The notes beneath the pieces are model-generated. The model ran no database searches. It worked only from the letters and a program-made list of their open reading frames with translations, and was not told the DNA's origin. Below are positions 44,407-55,013 of a stretch of 64,000 nucleotides of DNA, piece after piece. This stretch comes from Fistulifera solaris (Eukaryota; Bacillariophyta; Bacillariophyceae; Naviculales; Stauroneidaceae), in NCBI GenBank assembly GCA_030295235.1, contig AP026151.1, forward strand, positions 744,001 to 808,000. The letters run 5' to 3'. The translations under genes were made by a program, and so were the position numbers. Every line of letters starts with the position of its first letter. Position 1 is the stretch's first letter.

Positions 44407-44953
44407 AATAGAATTAATGAGTTGTAGGATGCCTTTGTTGTTGTCATAAAAAAAAGCAACACGCAAAAATCAAAATGCACTCAAAATGCACTCAAAATGC
44501 GCTGCTCTCAGTCGTGACTCAAATGAGTCCTAGATGTGGGCTATGATGAACACCCAAGGTAACAACTTACAGCTTTTTCCAAACTTTGGTTTTACGCAAG
44601 AGAAGACCAATAGAAATGATCTTGGCTACAAATCAATAATCTACGACTCTCACTTTCTATCATGCGCTTTTTGTCCGCTGAAAGGCGCCAGTTTATTATT
44701 CGCAAGTCGAATTTCGCTTTCAGCGTTTCGTGCATTGATCAACAGGGCCATTCTTGATTCACTTTATTATCGGTAATTGAGCAGGACTTTGAAAACTTTG
44801 TAATTTAGCTACAATGTTGATTGCTAGACGGATCTGCACATAGTGAACGAACATTTCTATTGATTATTTACTATGAGTTAGAATATCAGAACAGAAGACA
44901 TGAAGCAGTCTATTGATAGGACAACAATAGCATTCGAGAGAGTGATGCAGCGC
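44407..44953. other. Spacer with a short tandem repeat
   Basis: At 44472-44505 an 11-bp unit (ATGCACTCAAA) is repeated about three times, just upstream of the USP22-like gene. No gene is seen in the remaining 450 bp. Confidence 0.5.
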
Positions 44954-45535
44954 TCAAAACAGCAACAAACAAACAATCACAAAAGACCCCAAGATGAGTA
45001 AAATGCGTGACAGATACTCGGTCGCATGTGGATCCGAGGTCGAGTCGTCGTAGGGAGGATGATACAAATGGTACAGCCGTGCCAAGGGTCGGGAAGGCCG
45101 TAACTCGTCATGTCGTATCATGGGATCCGGTATCGCACGGGGACGACTCGGACGGGCCGGTATGCGGCGTTGTCGTACTACAAAATCATCCTTGCTCTCT
45201 TTATCCGCACAAGGTGTGTAGATTGTTGTATCATTATTAGTTGAACCATTCTTTCGTTGCTCAACTAGAGCATAAATGGGAATCACGGTCGGTACCGCAC
45301 AGGGTGCCTTGCAAACGGGACAAACACGACGACTCTCGTCGACCTCGAGCGAACCTCCCACCAGTCGTTCTCCGGGTAACATGCCCGGTTCGAGCCATCG
45401 ATACAAACAAGGCCAGCAATACAAGTGACCGCATTGTGTTACGACCGGTTCAATGACAGAATCAAGACAGATATTGCAATGAAAGCGGTACAGTGGAGTG
45501 TTGTCGTGGCAACGACTACTCGTTGTTGAAGACAT
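44954..45535 (-). CDS. RING-finger E3 ubiquitin ligase, RNF5/RNF185-like
   Basis: 193 aa, complete. The RING finger is at 19-73: CNICLD ... CGHLYCWPCLYRWL ... CPVCKAPC, a C3HC4 type with eight zinc ligands. A C-terminal hydrophobic helix (ILLILGSFVIVCLLLF) anchors it in the membrane. RNF5/RNF185 proteins are ER-membrane ligases in ER-associated degradation. The length (about 180-195 aa), N-terminal RING and tail anchor all match. The animal and plant forms usually have two C-terminal helices; here only one strong helix is visible. Confidence 0.88.
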   Translation of the reverse strand: MSSTTSSRCHDNTPLYRFHCNICLDSVIEPVVTQCGHLYCWPCLYRWLEPGMLPGERLVGGSLEVDESRRVCPVCKAPCAVPTVIPIYALVEQRKNGSTNNDTTIYTPCADKESKDDFVVRQRRIPARPSRPRAIPDPMIRHDELRPSRPLARLYHLYHPPYDDSTSDPHATEYLSRILLILGSFVIVCLLLF

Positions 45536-46043
45536 GTGTGGGTGTCAAAGAAACGACTTCTTCAAAATAATCAAGTCTGCGAGCGTTTCACGATGATTGA
45601 CGCTGTTTTTGCATCTAACAAATGTAAGGCTTTTACTCAATCGGGAAGACACGGAAGAGATACAAGAATTGCGTCAAAGAGTCTTCGATATCAACACAAA
45701 CGTTTCAAACTGCAACCTGCAACACAACAAAACCGGAACATACAAGTACACTGCTGCCAGAAAATATCAGGCGACCTTCATGAGCTTGGGTTTGTATAGA
45801 AACAGTACAGTACATGTTACTGTCTGGGTGAGGGTGTCCGCGACGGTGACGCCATCGAATTTGAACGAGTTGCGGATAGAGCGCGGTGCGACATTTCCCA
45901 GCTGCGCTATCCGTTTCGCATTTCGCAGTTATTACGAAGTATTTCCCAGGCGGTACAACGCAAACGCTGCTAAACTGCAGTCGGAGGTCAAGAATGTTTG
46001 ATGAGCGAACGAAGTGTAGGCAAAATTTTGGCTCGAAAGAATA

Positions 46044-46105
46044 TTGATTCATGACTGATGTGCAGTCGTGGCGAAAACGGACAACACTATGGTCTATAGT
46101 AAACA
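46044..46105 (-). repeat. Dispersed 60-bp hairpin element, copy 4
   Basis: Minus strand: TTTACTATAG-ACC-ATAGTGTTG ... CCACGACTGCACATCAGTC-ATGAATCAA. The hairpin arms are perfect. Confidence 0.75.
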
Positions 46106-46260
46106 CGAAAGACAGCGATTCGTAGGCTTTTTGACGTACCGATACACAGGCATGTGATGCAAACGCTGCAAAACATTGTTTCAGTGCAATAACGACAAAT
46201 GGATCAGTGAAACTTGGTGAACGAACGAGTTGTAGGCAGCGTTGTTACTTTTGAAAAAAT

Positions 46261-46318
46261 TTGATTCATGACTGAAATGCAGTCGTGGATAACTTGATCA
46301 CTTTGGTCCATAGTAAAT
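46261..46318 (-). repeat. Dispersed 60-bp hairpin element, copy 5
   Basis: Minus strand: TTTACTATGG-ACC-AAAGTGATC ... CCACGACTGCATTTCAGTC-ATGAATCAA. Closest to the consensus of all copies. Confidence 0.75.
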
Positions 46319-46576
46319 TCTGATGTCGTTACAAAAGACAGACGGAAATTCTGATCTTCTGCGTTTTATGCAGTTAATTACGCTCGATTTTTTGTACTTC
46401 AAACTAACTAGACTGTTTTCTATTATTATTCGACAAGCAACCAACCGTACGTTGTTTGCCGTACTACTAAAAATGGGTCAAGGCGGCACATGATGACTGA
46501 AATGAAATCTTCCGGGACGGGGAAGTGGTATTGCGTCCGAAAGACGCAATAGGACATTTTCGAAACAAAACAGTGT

Positions 46577-49106
46577 CTACCATCCGTCGTTTCCACGCTG
46601 ATTGTCGTAACGGCCGCGGAAGCTACTATTGCGTCCACCATCTCGGCTGCTGCTGCTGCTGCTGCCACCACGTCCGCCGCCGTCTCTGCTTATTGTGTAA
46701 GCGCCATCACGACCACGTGGCTTCGGCTTAAAGTCACGACCCGACGATGGGAAATCACCGCGTCCTCGGGGACGTCCAGCGGATCCTCCGCGTCCGGCAT
46801 TGTAGGGGCCGCGGCTGCTAGCACTGCTACGGGCAAAGCGGCCGCCTCCGCCACCACCGCCTCCTCTGCCGGGGCTACTGTACACACGTCCAAAGTTATT
46901 GCCGCGTTCCACTTCCATCTCTTTCAAAATAGAAAACGAGTTGCCACCCGCATCAACTTCTTTGCTGAATTCAACCAATTTCTTGGCATCCTCTAGACTC
47001 ATGTCGAAAATAGCGGTCTTATCGTCGCGGGCCAGGATCTTACCAATATCAGTCTCAAAGGTAAGATCGGCACTCTCGCGACTCAATCGAGCCAACTTAC
47101 TGACGGTGAACAACACGTCATTCGGGGGAAACCGAGCGGCGTTCGTTCATCATTTGGACGGTCACCATACCAACTTCACCGGTTAGCAACGATCGGCTTT
47201 CAACTTGAGTGGCCCGACGAGAAATGGCAGCCAAACACCGTGCCACTACTTTGACTGGATCTTCGTCTTCATCGGCGAGCAAGGCAGCTGCCGATTCTTC
47301 AAAGTGTGTCGACACTTCTTCCGGAATACCCTGACAGGCCAAAGCAGACGTCTTGGCGGCAGCATTCAAGGCCGCTTCAATCGAAGGTGGACCCGTCAAC
47401 TGGAAGCGGAAATTGTGACCGAGATCTCGCTCAATACGGACAATATCACGTGACTGTTGAGGATTGAACATAAGAACACTAACACCCTTGTTTCCAGCGC
47501 GACCGGTACGTCCCGAGCGGTGCACATATGTGTCAACGTCGCGAGGAGGATCCATTTGTACAACCAAGTCGACATCCTGAATATCAATACCACGTGCCGC
47601 CACATCCGTCGCGACCAAGACATTGAATGCACCCGCGCGAAAGGCATTCAGTGTGGCATCACGTTGCTTCTGGCTGACATCACCGTGTAATGCTTGAGCT
47701 GTCAAACTTTTGAAGACTCCACCCGACACGAGATCGTCGGCCATTTTCTTGGTTTCGCAAAAGACAATGGTCTTTCCAAAATCTTTTGTTGCAAATGTTG
47801 CTTTCTGGCTTTCTTGGCAGCAGCAGCCACCGGATTATGAAATTCGTTCTCACTTTCGTCGCTGGCGCTTTCACTCATTCCACCAGCATCTTTGGAAATT
47901 TCCACGGCAATGATATCTTCCAAAATGGCTTTCTTCGCCGACACACCCGGAGGCACTTGAACGGCCAAGTGTCGAACGGTAGACGCGACACGAGCATCTT
48001 GATTTCCCGTTGCGTCAATTTCCAACACGTTGCGTTGATATCTGCGTCCGATTTCGTTGACCCATTTCGGTGTCGTCGCAGAAAATAAGAGACACTGTGT
48101 CTTTTCGTTATTTGACTTTCCAGCACCTTCTAAAATGACTTCGACGTCTTCGGCGAAACCCATATTCAGCATTTCGTCGGCTTCATCCAACACTACAATT
48201 TGCAATTCATCCAAACTGAGCGTCCCACGATCCAAATGATCCATCACACGACCGGGAGTACCCACGACAATATCCAATCCTTGTGACAAGGCCCGCGACT
48301 GCGGATCATACGAGACACCCCCGTGAAAGACATCAACGAACAATCCCAACGGTTCCGCGACGGCCGCCAATTCATCCTTGACTTGGCGCGCCAATTCACG
48401 TGTCGGACACAAGACCAACATTCCCGGCAACCGTCCCCGGGGCAACCGACCATTCGCTTCCCGTCGACTCGCCAACAATTGATTCAAGCGAGCAATCGAA
48501 GGCAAGCCAAACGCCAATGTTTTGCCCGTCCCGGTGCGACTGCGACCGATGACATCCCGTCCGGCCACGACCGGATCAAAGGCTTCGCCTTGGACTTTGG
48601 TAAAGTGGGTGATGCCCCGCGAGTTAAGAACATCGAGGACTCGTGAGTCCAAACCGGCTTGAATCCAACGGGGATTGGTAGTGCGAAGAAAGTTGGGGTC
48701 GGTAAAGTCCTGCGTTGAATCAAGAAAGAAAAAGAGGTGAGTGAAGGGAACATCGTTGTTTCGATCATATCGCGGCAACAGCATCCATTGCTGTTATGCG
48801 TTTCTCATAACTCTAGACTCCTGTACGTACTTCTTCTGTAGCAACTAAATCGGTCCGCATCGGTTTCGATCCCTTGATGTGTGCGGGTTCGACACTTCCC
48901 AGAATTTCATCAATGGCCGAATCCAGGTCTTCATCGTACACGGTAGCTTTCGTACTAAAGGAAGACAAATAACGCAATTGCGCTTGTTGCTGTGGTAACT
49001 GACGCGACAGGGTCGTTGTGCTAAAGGCACGAACGGCATGACGCCGCAAGTGAGTTGAAACCAGCCACAACATGAAGAAGAATCGAGAGGATACAGTCGT
49101 CAGCAT
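46577..49106 (-). CDS. DEAD-box RNA helicase, probably mitochondrial (frame shifts)
   Basis: Exons 49106-48831 and 48709-46577 (121-bp intron), about 800 aa. Residues 1-65 are an Arg/Ser/Gln-rich mitochondrial presequence (MLTTVSSRFFFMLWLVSTHL...). The helicase core is complete: a Q-motif region around THFTKVQGEAF, SRTGTGKT (motif I), PTRELA, GTPGR, VLDEADEML (DEAD), SATTP, then in lobe 2 ARGIDIQD and HRSGRTGRAG. After it come a GUCT-like region (SKLARLSRESADLTF) and a C-terminal RGG/Gly-rich RNA-binding tail. This matches the plant organellar PMH/RH3 group that aids intron splicing and ribosome assembly. Frame changes lie at 47802-47804 and near 47121-47140. Confidence 0.88.
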
Positions 49107-49437
49107 AGAAGAATTTCGACGGCGCGAGAAGATCAACGTTATTGAAATGTTAGTGCTGGATCGGAAAACAAAAAGAAATGAATTCGTTTTGTCTTTGAAT
49201 CTTTATATTTGCTACTGATGGATAGAAAGATGCCGAGAGAACGTTGTAAACAAGACGAGTTGATCGAAATGTTCTGCGCCAGCAAAAGACAACAATAAAA
49301 AAAAAAAAAGTGGTGGGTGGTGGCGGTGAACAAACAACGCAGAGAAAGCAGCGATGCGTGGAACGATGGCGTGGTGAACGGACGAAGCAAGGACGGTAAT
49401 ACGTCACTCTAGCTCTAGGATCACGCGGTTTCAAGGA

Positions 49438-49492
49438 CTATAGCTCAAAGTGTTAGTTTACAGAAACAGCGACTGGATTTCAGTCATGAGTA
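49438..49492 (+). repeat. Dispersed 60-bp hairpin element, copy 6
   Basis: CTATAGCTC-AAAGTGTTAGTTTAC ... GCGACTGGATTTCAGTCATGAG. Lies upstream of the helicase start. Confidence 0.75.
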
Positions 49493-49655
49493 AAATATTC
49501 ATCTCGAGCCAAACTGCAACCGAGCCTGCATTCAATTAGAGGATTTGTTATAATTGATTTGTCTCTCTAACAAACTATTATCGATTGATCGCATTTAAAA
49601 TGCACGGATAGGTTCAAGATGTGGAGTATGCAAGCGGATTGTTAGTTTTCGCGCG

Positions 49656-49712
49656 ACTATAACACGAAAGTGTTGGTTTAGAGGCATCACGACTGGATTT
49701 CAGCCATGAATT
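49656..49712 (+). repeat. Dispersed 60-bp hairpin element, copy 7
   Basis: ACTATAACACG-AAAGTGTTGGTTTAG ... CACGACTGGATTTCAGCCATGAA, about 220 bp before palindrome array 2 and 165 bp after copy 6. The spacer 49107-49931 has no gene. Confidence 0.75.
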
Positions 49713-49931
49713 GTCGCGACGATCGTATACTTGGTCGCAACAAAAAACCGGCAAATGAAGATGCATTTCGAGTGATCATGCATCGGAAATTCAGTATGAA
49801 GTTGCTACTTGAACAGAAAGTCTGGGAGGAGTCCAGTTGTCAAAGACTGAAAAAAATTCTGTCAAATCTTGCAATGACACAAATTCTGTAGAAGCATTTT
49901 GAGGTAACGGAAATCTGTGACGGACCGCGTC

Positions 49932-50401
49932 ATACAGATTTTCCGACCGATGACGGCAAATGCTATTCCAGATTTTCTGGAAACTCAAAACCACATTATA
50001 CAGAATTTTCGTCAGATGGTTCCGGACACGCAACACCATTTCAAACAGAATTTCCGTCCGATGACCCCAAACGCTGATCCAGACTTTCTGGACGCGAAAA
50101 CAAACATCATACAGAAATTCCGTCTCAAAACCCAAACTGACGGTCCAGATTTTCTGGAGATGTAAAAGACGTCGTGCAGAATTTCCGTCCTGCAGTATGA
50201 CCCCAAACCCCTGATAGACACTGGTCCAGATTTTCTGGACGCCAAATGCTGGTCCCGATTTTCTGGAAACGCAAAACCACATCGTACAGATTTTCCGTCT
50301 GATGACCCCAAACGTTTATCCAGATTTTCTGGAGGCGAAACAACTTCATACAGAATTTTCCGTCCGATGACGCGCCAAATGCTGCTTCAGATTTTCTGGA
50401 T
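49932..50401. repeat. Palindrome array 2, alternating CCAGATTTTCTGG and ACAGAATTTCCGTC
   Basis: About seven CCAGATTTTCTGG motifs alternate strictly with about seven ACAGAATTTTCCGTC motifs. Between them are CGATGACCCCAAACGCT on one side and CGCAAAACCACATC on the other. The composite unit is about 65-75 bp, repeated about six to seven times with moderate divergence. Long open frames on the minus strand arise only from the repeat. The flanks (50402-50887) hold no supported gene. Confidence 0.8.
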
Positions 50402-50887
50402 AGGCACAACATAACGATAGGCTTGCTTGACGATTATTTCTGAAGAGGAAGGCCAGGCGCGGTCTGTCCTTTCGGGTCTTTGTAGGTCTCTAGTCTCTAG
50501 TCGCGTCGTCGAGCGGCGGAGGTGCGCGATGATTTTTTATGTATACAACAAGAATTTTACTTAGTACAGACGGATACTGCTGTATCTTTTTGTATACATC
50601 GTCAGTTCTCGGAACGTTACCCAGCTCACGTAGGAGTTTTGCTCTCACTCTGAGCAGGATGTCAATTTGAACTTGAGCGAAATAATGATCACAGATGATA
50701 TCCATCCAAAATCCGAACGAATGAAAGCTAAATATTGACGAATGAAAGCTAGCAAAAGGCATCCGTGCCTTGAGCGAACGAATGATTTGGAATCAGGTAT
50801 CACAGATTACAAAGTGTAAAATGTCGTCACCTTGTTACTTATCACTCCATTTCTTGAAAGGTTTTTGAGCTAAACAAAGACAGAGAT

Positions 50888-52819
50888 ATGAATATAACGG
50901 CTCTATTATTGCTCCTGTTGTGTTTCTGTACTGCAGCACAATCAACGCCAGATGATGCTTCGAGATGTGTCAACGAAGAAAGTCGAACGGCCGACAACAC
51001 GTACGACTACATTGTGGTAGGCGCCGGTGCCAGTGGCGGCTTGGTGGCCTCTCGTTTGGCCCGAGCCGGATATCGCACGCTATTGTTGGATGCCGGTCCT
51101 CGGTTCCGCGATGAACCTGTTACGACAGTACCACTGATGTGGCCCTTGTCGACGGAAGATCGTGACATTGAATGGCGATTTCGCAGCTCCAACTCGGCGG
51201 TCGATCCGGGCCGTGACGCCGTCCTTTATCCCCGCGCGTCGACCATTGGCGGCAGTGCCTTGCACAATGCCATGCTGGCCATGTATCCGTTTCCCGACTG
51301 TTTCAGCAACTTACAACAACTCACGGGGGACGATGAATTTGCCGAAAACAAGATGAGAGCGCGCTTTCAGCGCATCGAGAAGTGTGAATACATTCAACCA
51401 AGCAACAAGTTGTTAAAGAAAGGACACGGATTCCAAGGTTTCATGAGCACGAGTCTAGCAGATTTGGGACTCGCGGTGAAACCGGGCTTTCTCGATCCTC
51501 AACTCGTGGCCGTCGTCAAACGATTCGTCTTGACCGCGGTTCCTCAAAATTCAATTGCTCGTTTCTTCCAAAGCCTCAAGAAATTTCCCAAAAATCTGCC
51601 GCTCATCTTTGACATCAATGCCCCGGGTGCCAATCTCCGCGAAGGAGCTCATCTGACACCCAGTTCCATCAGTCCGGCCAAGGGGAGCGTCCGATCCAGT
51701 GTCGCCGATCTCATTTACGAAACCGAGCAGTCGACGTCAACCTTGACCGTGAAAGACAATTCCTTTGTCACCCAAATATTGTTTGATACCGGCGATACTC
51801 CCATAGCGTACGGCGTCCGAGTGCAAGAAGGGACGGCGCTGTACAGTATCGCTACCGGCACACGGACGGTGGGAGCCGAAACCATGTATTTTGCCAACAA
51901 AGAAGTCATTCTAGCCGGTGGAACCTTCAATACACCCCAGATCCTCATGCTGAGTGGTGTGGGTCCCGCACAGCATCTTGCCGAACACAATATATCCGTG
52001 TTGGTCGATTCGCCCGGTGTCGGTGAGAATCTACACGACAAGTTAGAAGCCACCATGAATTGGCAAATGCCTCGTACATGGAAGTTATTTCAACAGGGAT
52101 GTACCTTCTTGAAGCCGACACCCGAAGAAGATCCCTGCTTTGTTCGATTTCAAAACGGTGAATTTCCCAGTCTGTATTCTTCGTCGGGGACATTGATCGC
52201 CATTCAACGCAAATCGGATCCAGCGGTGCCGTACCCGGACATGTACGTGCAGATTGCCGTCAACAAATTTCAAGGATACCAGGACGGGTGGGTCAATACG
52301 ACGTTCTACGACGGCGAAGACGATACATTGTCCATTCATACCATGAATACACGGTCGGGGCCAGGGAAAGGATCGGTTCGACTCGTTTCGTCAAGTCCTT
52401 TCGATTCGGTAGCAATTGACTTCAATGGATACGACGATATCGATTTGGAAAAGTCGGCTCGTGTCTTTCAAGACATGCGTCGAACATTCCGTCGATTGCA
52501 ACGGTTGGGTGTCGTCGGCGAAGAAATCGCCCCAGGAAACGTTGTCGAATCGTTTGACGACATCAAAGCATGGGTCCGAGCGAATGGATGGGGTCATCAT
52601 CCGATGGGGACCGCGAAAATCGGAAGTGACGACGACGTCATGGCGGTGGTGGACGGACAACTTCGTGTCCGTGGTGTCCAGCGACTACGCGTCGTCGATG
52701 CGAGTGTGTTTCCCGATCAAGCGGGCTTTTATCCCATGGTTCCTATATATATGATGGCAGAGAAAGCGGCGGATGATATTCTTCGTGACGCTAAATCGAC
52801 AACATCCCAGTGCGGCTAA
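50888..52819 (+). CDS. GMC oxidoreductase (choline/alcohol-oxidase type), secreted
   Basis: 643 aa in one frame. Residues 1-19 (MNITALLLLLLCFCTAAQS) form a signal peptide. FAD binding: YDYIVVGAGASGGLVASRLA with the acidic end of strand 2 in LLLDAGPR. GMC signature 2 is AGGTFNTPQILMLSGVGP. The active-site His is in NGWGHHPMGTAKIG, and the C-terminal substrate-side motif is DASVFPDQAGFYPMVPIYMMAEK. The family oxidises alcohols (choline, glucose, fatty alcohols) to aldehydes with FAD. The signal peptide suggests an extracellular, vacuolar or plastid enzyme. The substrate cannot be assigned. Confidence 0.9.
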   Translation: MNITALLLLLLCFCTAAQSTPDDASRCVNEESRTADNTYDYIVVGAGASGGLVASRLARAGYRTLLLDAGPRFRDEPVTTVPLMWPLSTEDRDIEWRFRSSNSAVDPGRDAVLYPRASTIGGSALHNAMLAMYPFPDCFSNLQQLTGDDEFAENKMRARFQRIEKCEYIQPSNKLLKKGHGFQGFMSTSLADLGLAVKPGFLDPQLVAVVKRFVLTAVPQNSIARFFQSLKKFPKNLPLIFDINAPGANLREGAHLTPSSISPAKGSVRSSVADLIYETEQSTSTLTVKDNSFVTQILFDTGDTPIAYGVRVQEGTALYSIATGTRTVGAETMYFANKEVILAGGTFNTPQILMLSGVGPAQHLAEHNISVLVDSPGVGENLHDKLEATMNWQMPRTWKLFQQGCTFLKPTPEEDPCFVRFQNGEFPSLYSSSGTLIAIQRKSDPAVPYPDMYVQIAVNKFQGYQDGWVNTTFYDGEDDTLSIHTMNTRSGPGKGSVRLVSSSPFDSVAIDFNGYDDIDLEKSARVFQDMRRTFRRLQRLGVVGEEIAPGNVVESFDDIKAWVRANGWGHHPMGTAKIGSDDDVMAVVDGQLRVRGVQRLRVVDASVFPDQAGFYPMVPIYMMAEKAADDILRDAKSTTSQCG

Positions 52820-52940
52820 ATCAAACCTAGACAATACAATGTGGCGCTCCCAAATTAGATACAACTCTCGAGCAAGTTATTATTTCATAGTTTTCTGCTT
52901 CGTTCTTGTTTTCTCCAATAGAGCCTTTCAGATCGCTATT

Positions 52941-52970
52941 TCGCCACGACTGCATTTCAGTCATGAATAA
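52941..52970 (+). repeat. Dispersed 60-bp hairpin element, copy 8 (right half)
   Basis: TCGCCACGACTGCATTTCAG-TCATGAATAA; the left half is not clear. It sits just 12 bp before palindrome array 3. Confidence 0.65.
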
Positions 52971-52982
52971 CAATGGAAAAAA

Positions 52983-53161
52983 TCCAGATTTTCTGGAGAC
53001 GTCGAAATATCAGTCATCCAGATTTTCTGGATGTGTAAAAAGACCAATCGCCAAGATTTTCTGGACAAATACCACACTCCCAGATTTTCTGGAGACGTCA
53101 AAATACCACTCCGCCAGATTTTTTGAGACGTCAAAATACCACTCGCCCAGATTTTCTGGAC
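52983..53161. repeat. Palindrome array 3 (CCAGATTTTCTGG, ~35-bp unit)
   Basis: Six CCAGATTTTCTGG motifs or slight variants, spaced about 30-37 bp, joined by GAGACGTCAAAATACCACTC-like spacers. Each unit is roughly half that of array 2 and lacks the ACAGAATTTCCGTC partner. Confidence 0.8.
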
Positions 53162-53299
53162 GCAGCACGTCAAAATTCTTTCGCAATGCAAATACCAGAT
53201 AGTAATCTTTGATTGCGCTCTCCAAAGCATCAGCTGCGAGCTCAACAAAGCAAACTAAATATGACACTGATGAAAGCACGACCTTTTTTAGCCGGTTGC

Positions 53300-53470
53300 T
53301 TTGGCTTCCCCTCGACGCAAGCTACCATTTTCCCTCTTTCCCCGTGTGGGTTGCTTTGCTCGGTTTTTAACCTTTCGTTTCGAAATCACCCACCTTGATA
53401 AGTTCTCTAAATATTTTCAAAATGACAGCGCCATGTCACATTGGCAAACGGGCGAATACAAAGATTAGCC
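53300..53470 (+). pseudogene. Fragment duplicated from the secreted-protein gene at 54141
   Basis: TTTCCCCGTGTGGGTTGCTT and flanking bases match the 5' part of the gene at 54141, including ACCATTTTCCCTC and, about 100 bp later, GACAGCGCCATG and TGGCAAACGGG. Translated pieces (TIFPL, then DDSAM and HWQTGEY) match TIFPLFPRVG, DDSAMTLWQTGRY of the parent. The frame is lost by indels, and no further downstream sequence of the parent is present. It looks like a truncated, decayed duplicate about 850 bp upstream of its source. Confidence 0.75.
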
Positions 53471-54140
53471 ATATGTTTTCAAGATGCTCGAGAGACCGTT
53501 GAAAAGGGCAACTAGAGAGGTCTATAGTTAGCGAAACGCTTTTGCGAGACCTCATGATCAATGAGCACGTCCCCAATCCCCGCAATCTTAATAAATCTTC
53601 GGAATTCTCTTTTCCTTTTTGCTCCCTTCTGACCTCTGACCATTGACCCTATTGACCATTGACCATACTTCATGCTTCATCAGTCAGTCGTCATCAGTAA
53701 TCAGTACCGGTACCGGTACCGTTTCCTTCACAGCGTCGCCGTAGTTTCAATACGTACATAACGTCGCGATTATTACTCCGTACAAGATTACATAGTCACA
53801 CGTCACACACGTTTTCACGTTTTCACACGCAAAAAGAAGGCGTGTCATCGGCTTGTGTCGTCAGTCGTGAGTCGTCAGTCGTCAGATTTAACACTCTGCC
53901 ATTGTGTCTACCTGTACAATGCGTTGCATAGTCGCTTTAGATTAGAACTCTTGTTCTTCTTTCGATTTCGGCAATCACTAAGTACCGGTAATAGTAGCGA
54001 CTTTGTAGCGACGAGAACAAAAAGCAGCTCATTCCGTCGATCTTATTGCAATGAAACATCGCAAAGACAAAGCAATACATACAATTGCCTATTGCCTCGC
54101 TCAAAGAACAAATAAGTAAAAGATACACGTTTTGGAAAAG
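53471..54140. other. Spacer with a GGTACC repeat
   Basis: Contains GTACCGGTACCGGTACCG at about 53704-53721 and TGACC/TGACCATTGACC repeats at about 53630-53665. No gene. Confidence 0.45.
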
Positions 54141-55013
54141 ATGAAGATCCACACTTTACTTCTACTCGCTTACAGCAGCTTTGCCCATGCCACCATCTTT
54201 CCTCTCTTTCCCCGTGTGGGTTGCTTTGCTCGCTTCGCTACGTTCCGTTTCGATATTGGCAACCCCCACCAATACCGGAGGTACTTTCGCGACGACAGCG
54301 CCATGACGCTATGGCAAACGGGTCGTTACGTGGGCGCCGAAGCCATTCGAGAATATGTCGACTTTGTGACCCCTAGCAATCCGTTGTGGTCGTCGAATGA
54401 GCAACTGGATGTGACCGTCAAGTTCGTCCAATTCGATCGAGAGGCCAGTCAATGCCAGTTCTTGGCCTTGTATCATTACAATTACGAGATTGACGAGTCT
54501 TTGGGAACTATCGCTTCGAATTACACCGTCGCCAACATGGTCAAGTTGTTCTTCAATGTGAAACGGCGCTACATTCCCAAGATTCACGTGTTCTACACCG
54601 AAGATTATGTCAACTTGCTGTTCGGAACGTTCTTTCATACAGCCGAGACCCTTGCCTTCATTTGCAACGTGTACGAAGGAAGCACGTGTGCTTCCCAACT
54701 GGATCCGCCCACGGATTGTGTCGCGCAATTGAGTGCCTTGGATCAAACAGGAACCGACGGACGCGTTGATGGAAACTCCGTCGGTTGTCGCATGTTGCAC
54801 GCCGTCTTGGCGGAATCTCGCCGCGTGCATTGTCCCCACATTTCGTTCGAGCCGTTGGCCGATTTTCAGAACCAAATCAAGTGTCAAACGGAAGGAAGTC
54901 TGACCGTGTCGGATCTCTTTACGACTGAGGATCTAGAGGCTTTTGACGAGTATGCCGTAGCAAGAGGTTTGAATCCTAACATCGGCCATGACTGGACCGA
55001 TGGCAGTGTTTGA
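54141..55013 (+). CDS. Secreted hypothetical protein, SnoaL/NTF2-like
   Basis: 290 aa from ATG 54141. MKIHTLLLLAYSSFAHA is a signal peptide. The first half has the features of an NTF2/SnoaL-like cone fold: RRYFRDDSAMTLWQTGRYVG, AIREYVDFVTPSNPLW, then alternating strands (VTVKFVQFDREASQCQFLALYHY). The second half contains six Cys, suggesting disulfide bonds, and no recognised motif. Similar secreted proteins occur in stramenopiles, but none has an established function. A decayed 5' duplicate lies upstream at 53300-53470. Confidence 0.65.
   Translation: MKIHTLLLLAYSSFAHATIFPLFPRVGCFARFATFRFDIGNPHQYRRYFRDDSAMTLWQTGRYVGAEAIREYVDFVTPSNPLWSSNEQLDVTVKFVQFDREASQCQFLALYHYNYEIDESLGTIASNYTVANMVKLFFNVKRRYIPKIHVFYTEDYVNLLFGTFFHTAETLAFICNVYEGSTCASQLDPPTDCVAQLSALDQTGTDGRVDGNSVGCRMLHAVLAESRRVHCPHISFEPLADFQNQIKCQTEGSLTVSDLFTTEDLEAFDEYAVARGLNPNIGHDWTDGSV

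Larger units (their letters stand above)
45536..46576. other. Spacer with a duplicated segment carrying elements 4 and 5
   Basis: About 45960-46120 and 46150-46340 are diverged copies of one roughly 180-bp unit: both begin near GCAAACGCTGC, contain a variant of GAACGAA...TGTAGGCA and end with the 60-bp element. The spacer has no supported gene. Confidence 0.55.

Noticed and set aside
49791-50412. Long minus-strand open frames over array 2
   Set aside because: They repeat FxxPENLD-like phrases that are just translations of the array; no start context and no homology.
50490-50762. A 90-codon minus-strand frame ahead of the GMC gene
   Set aside because: It has an ATG and a protein-like middle, but no domain, and it sits in a repeat-rich spacer. 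Too weak to call.
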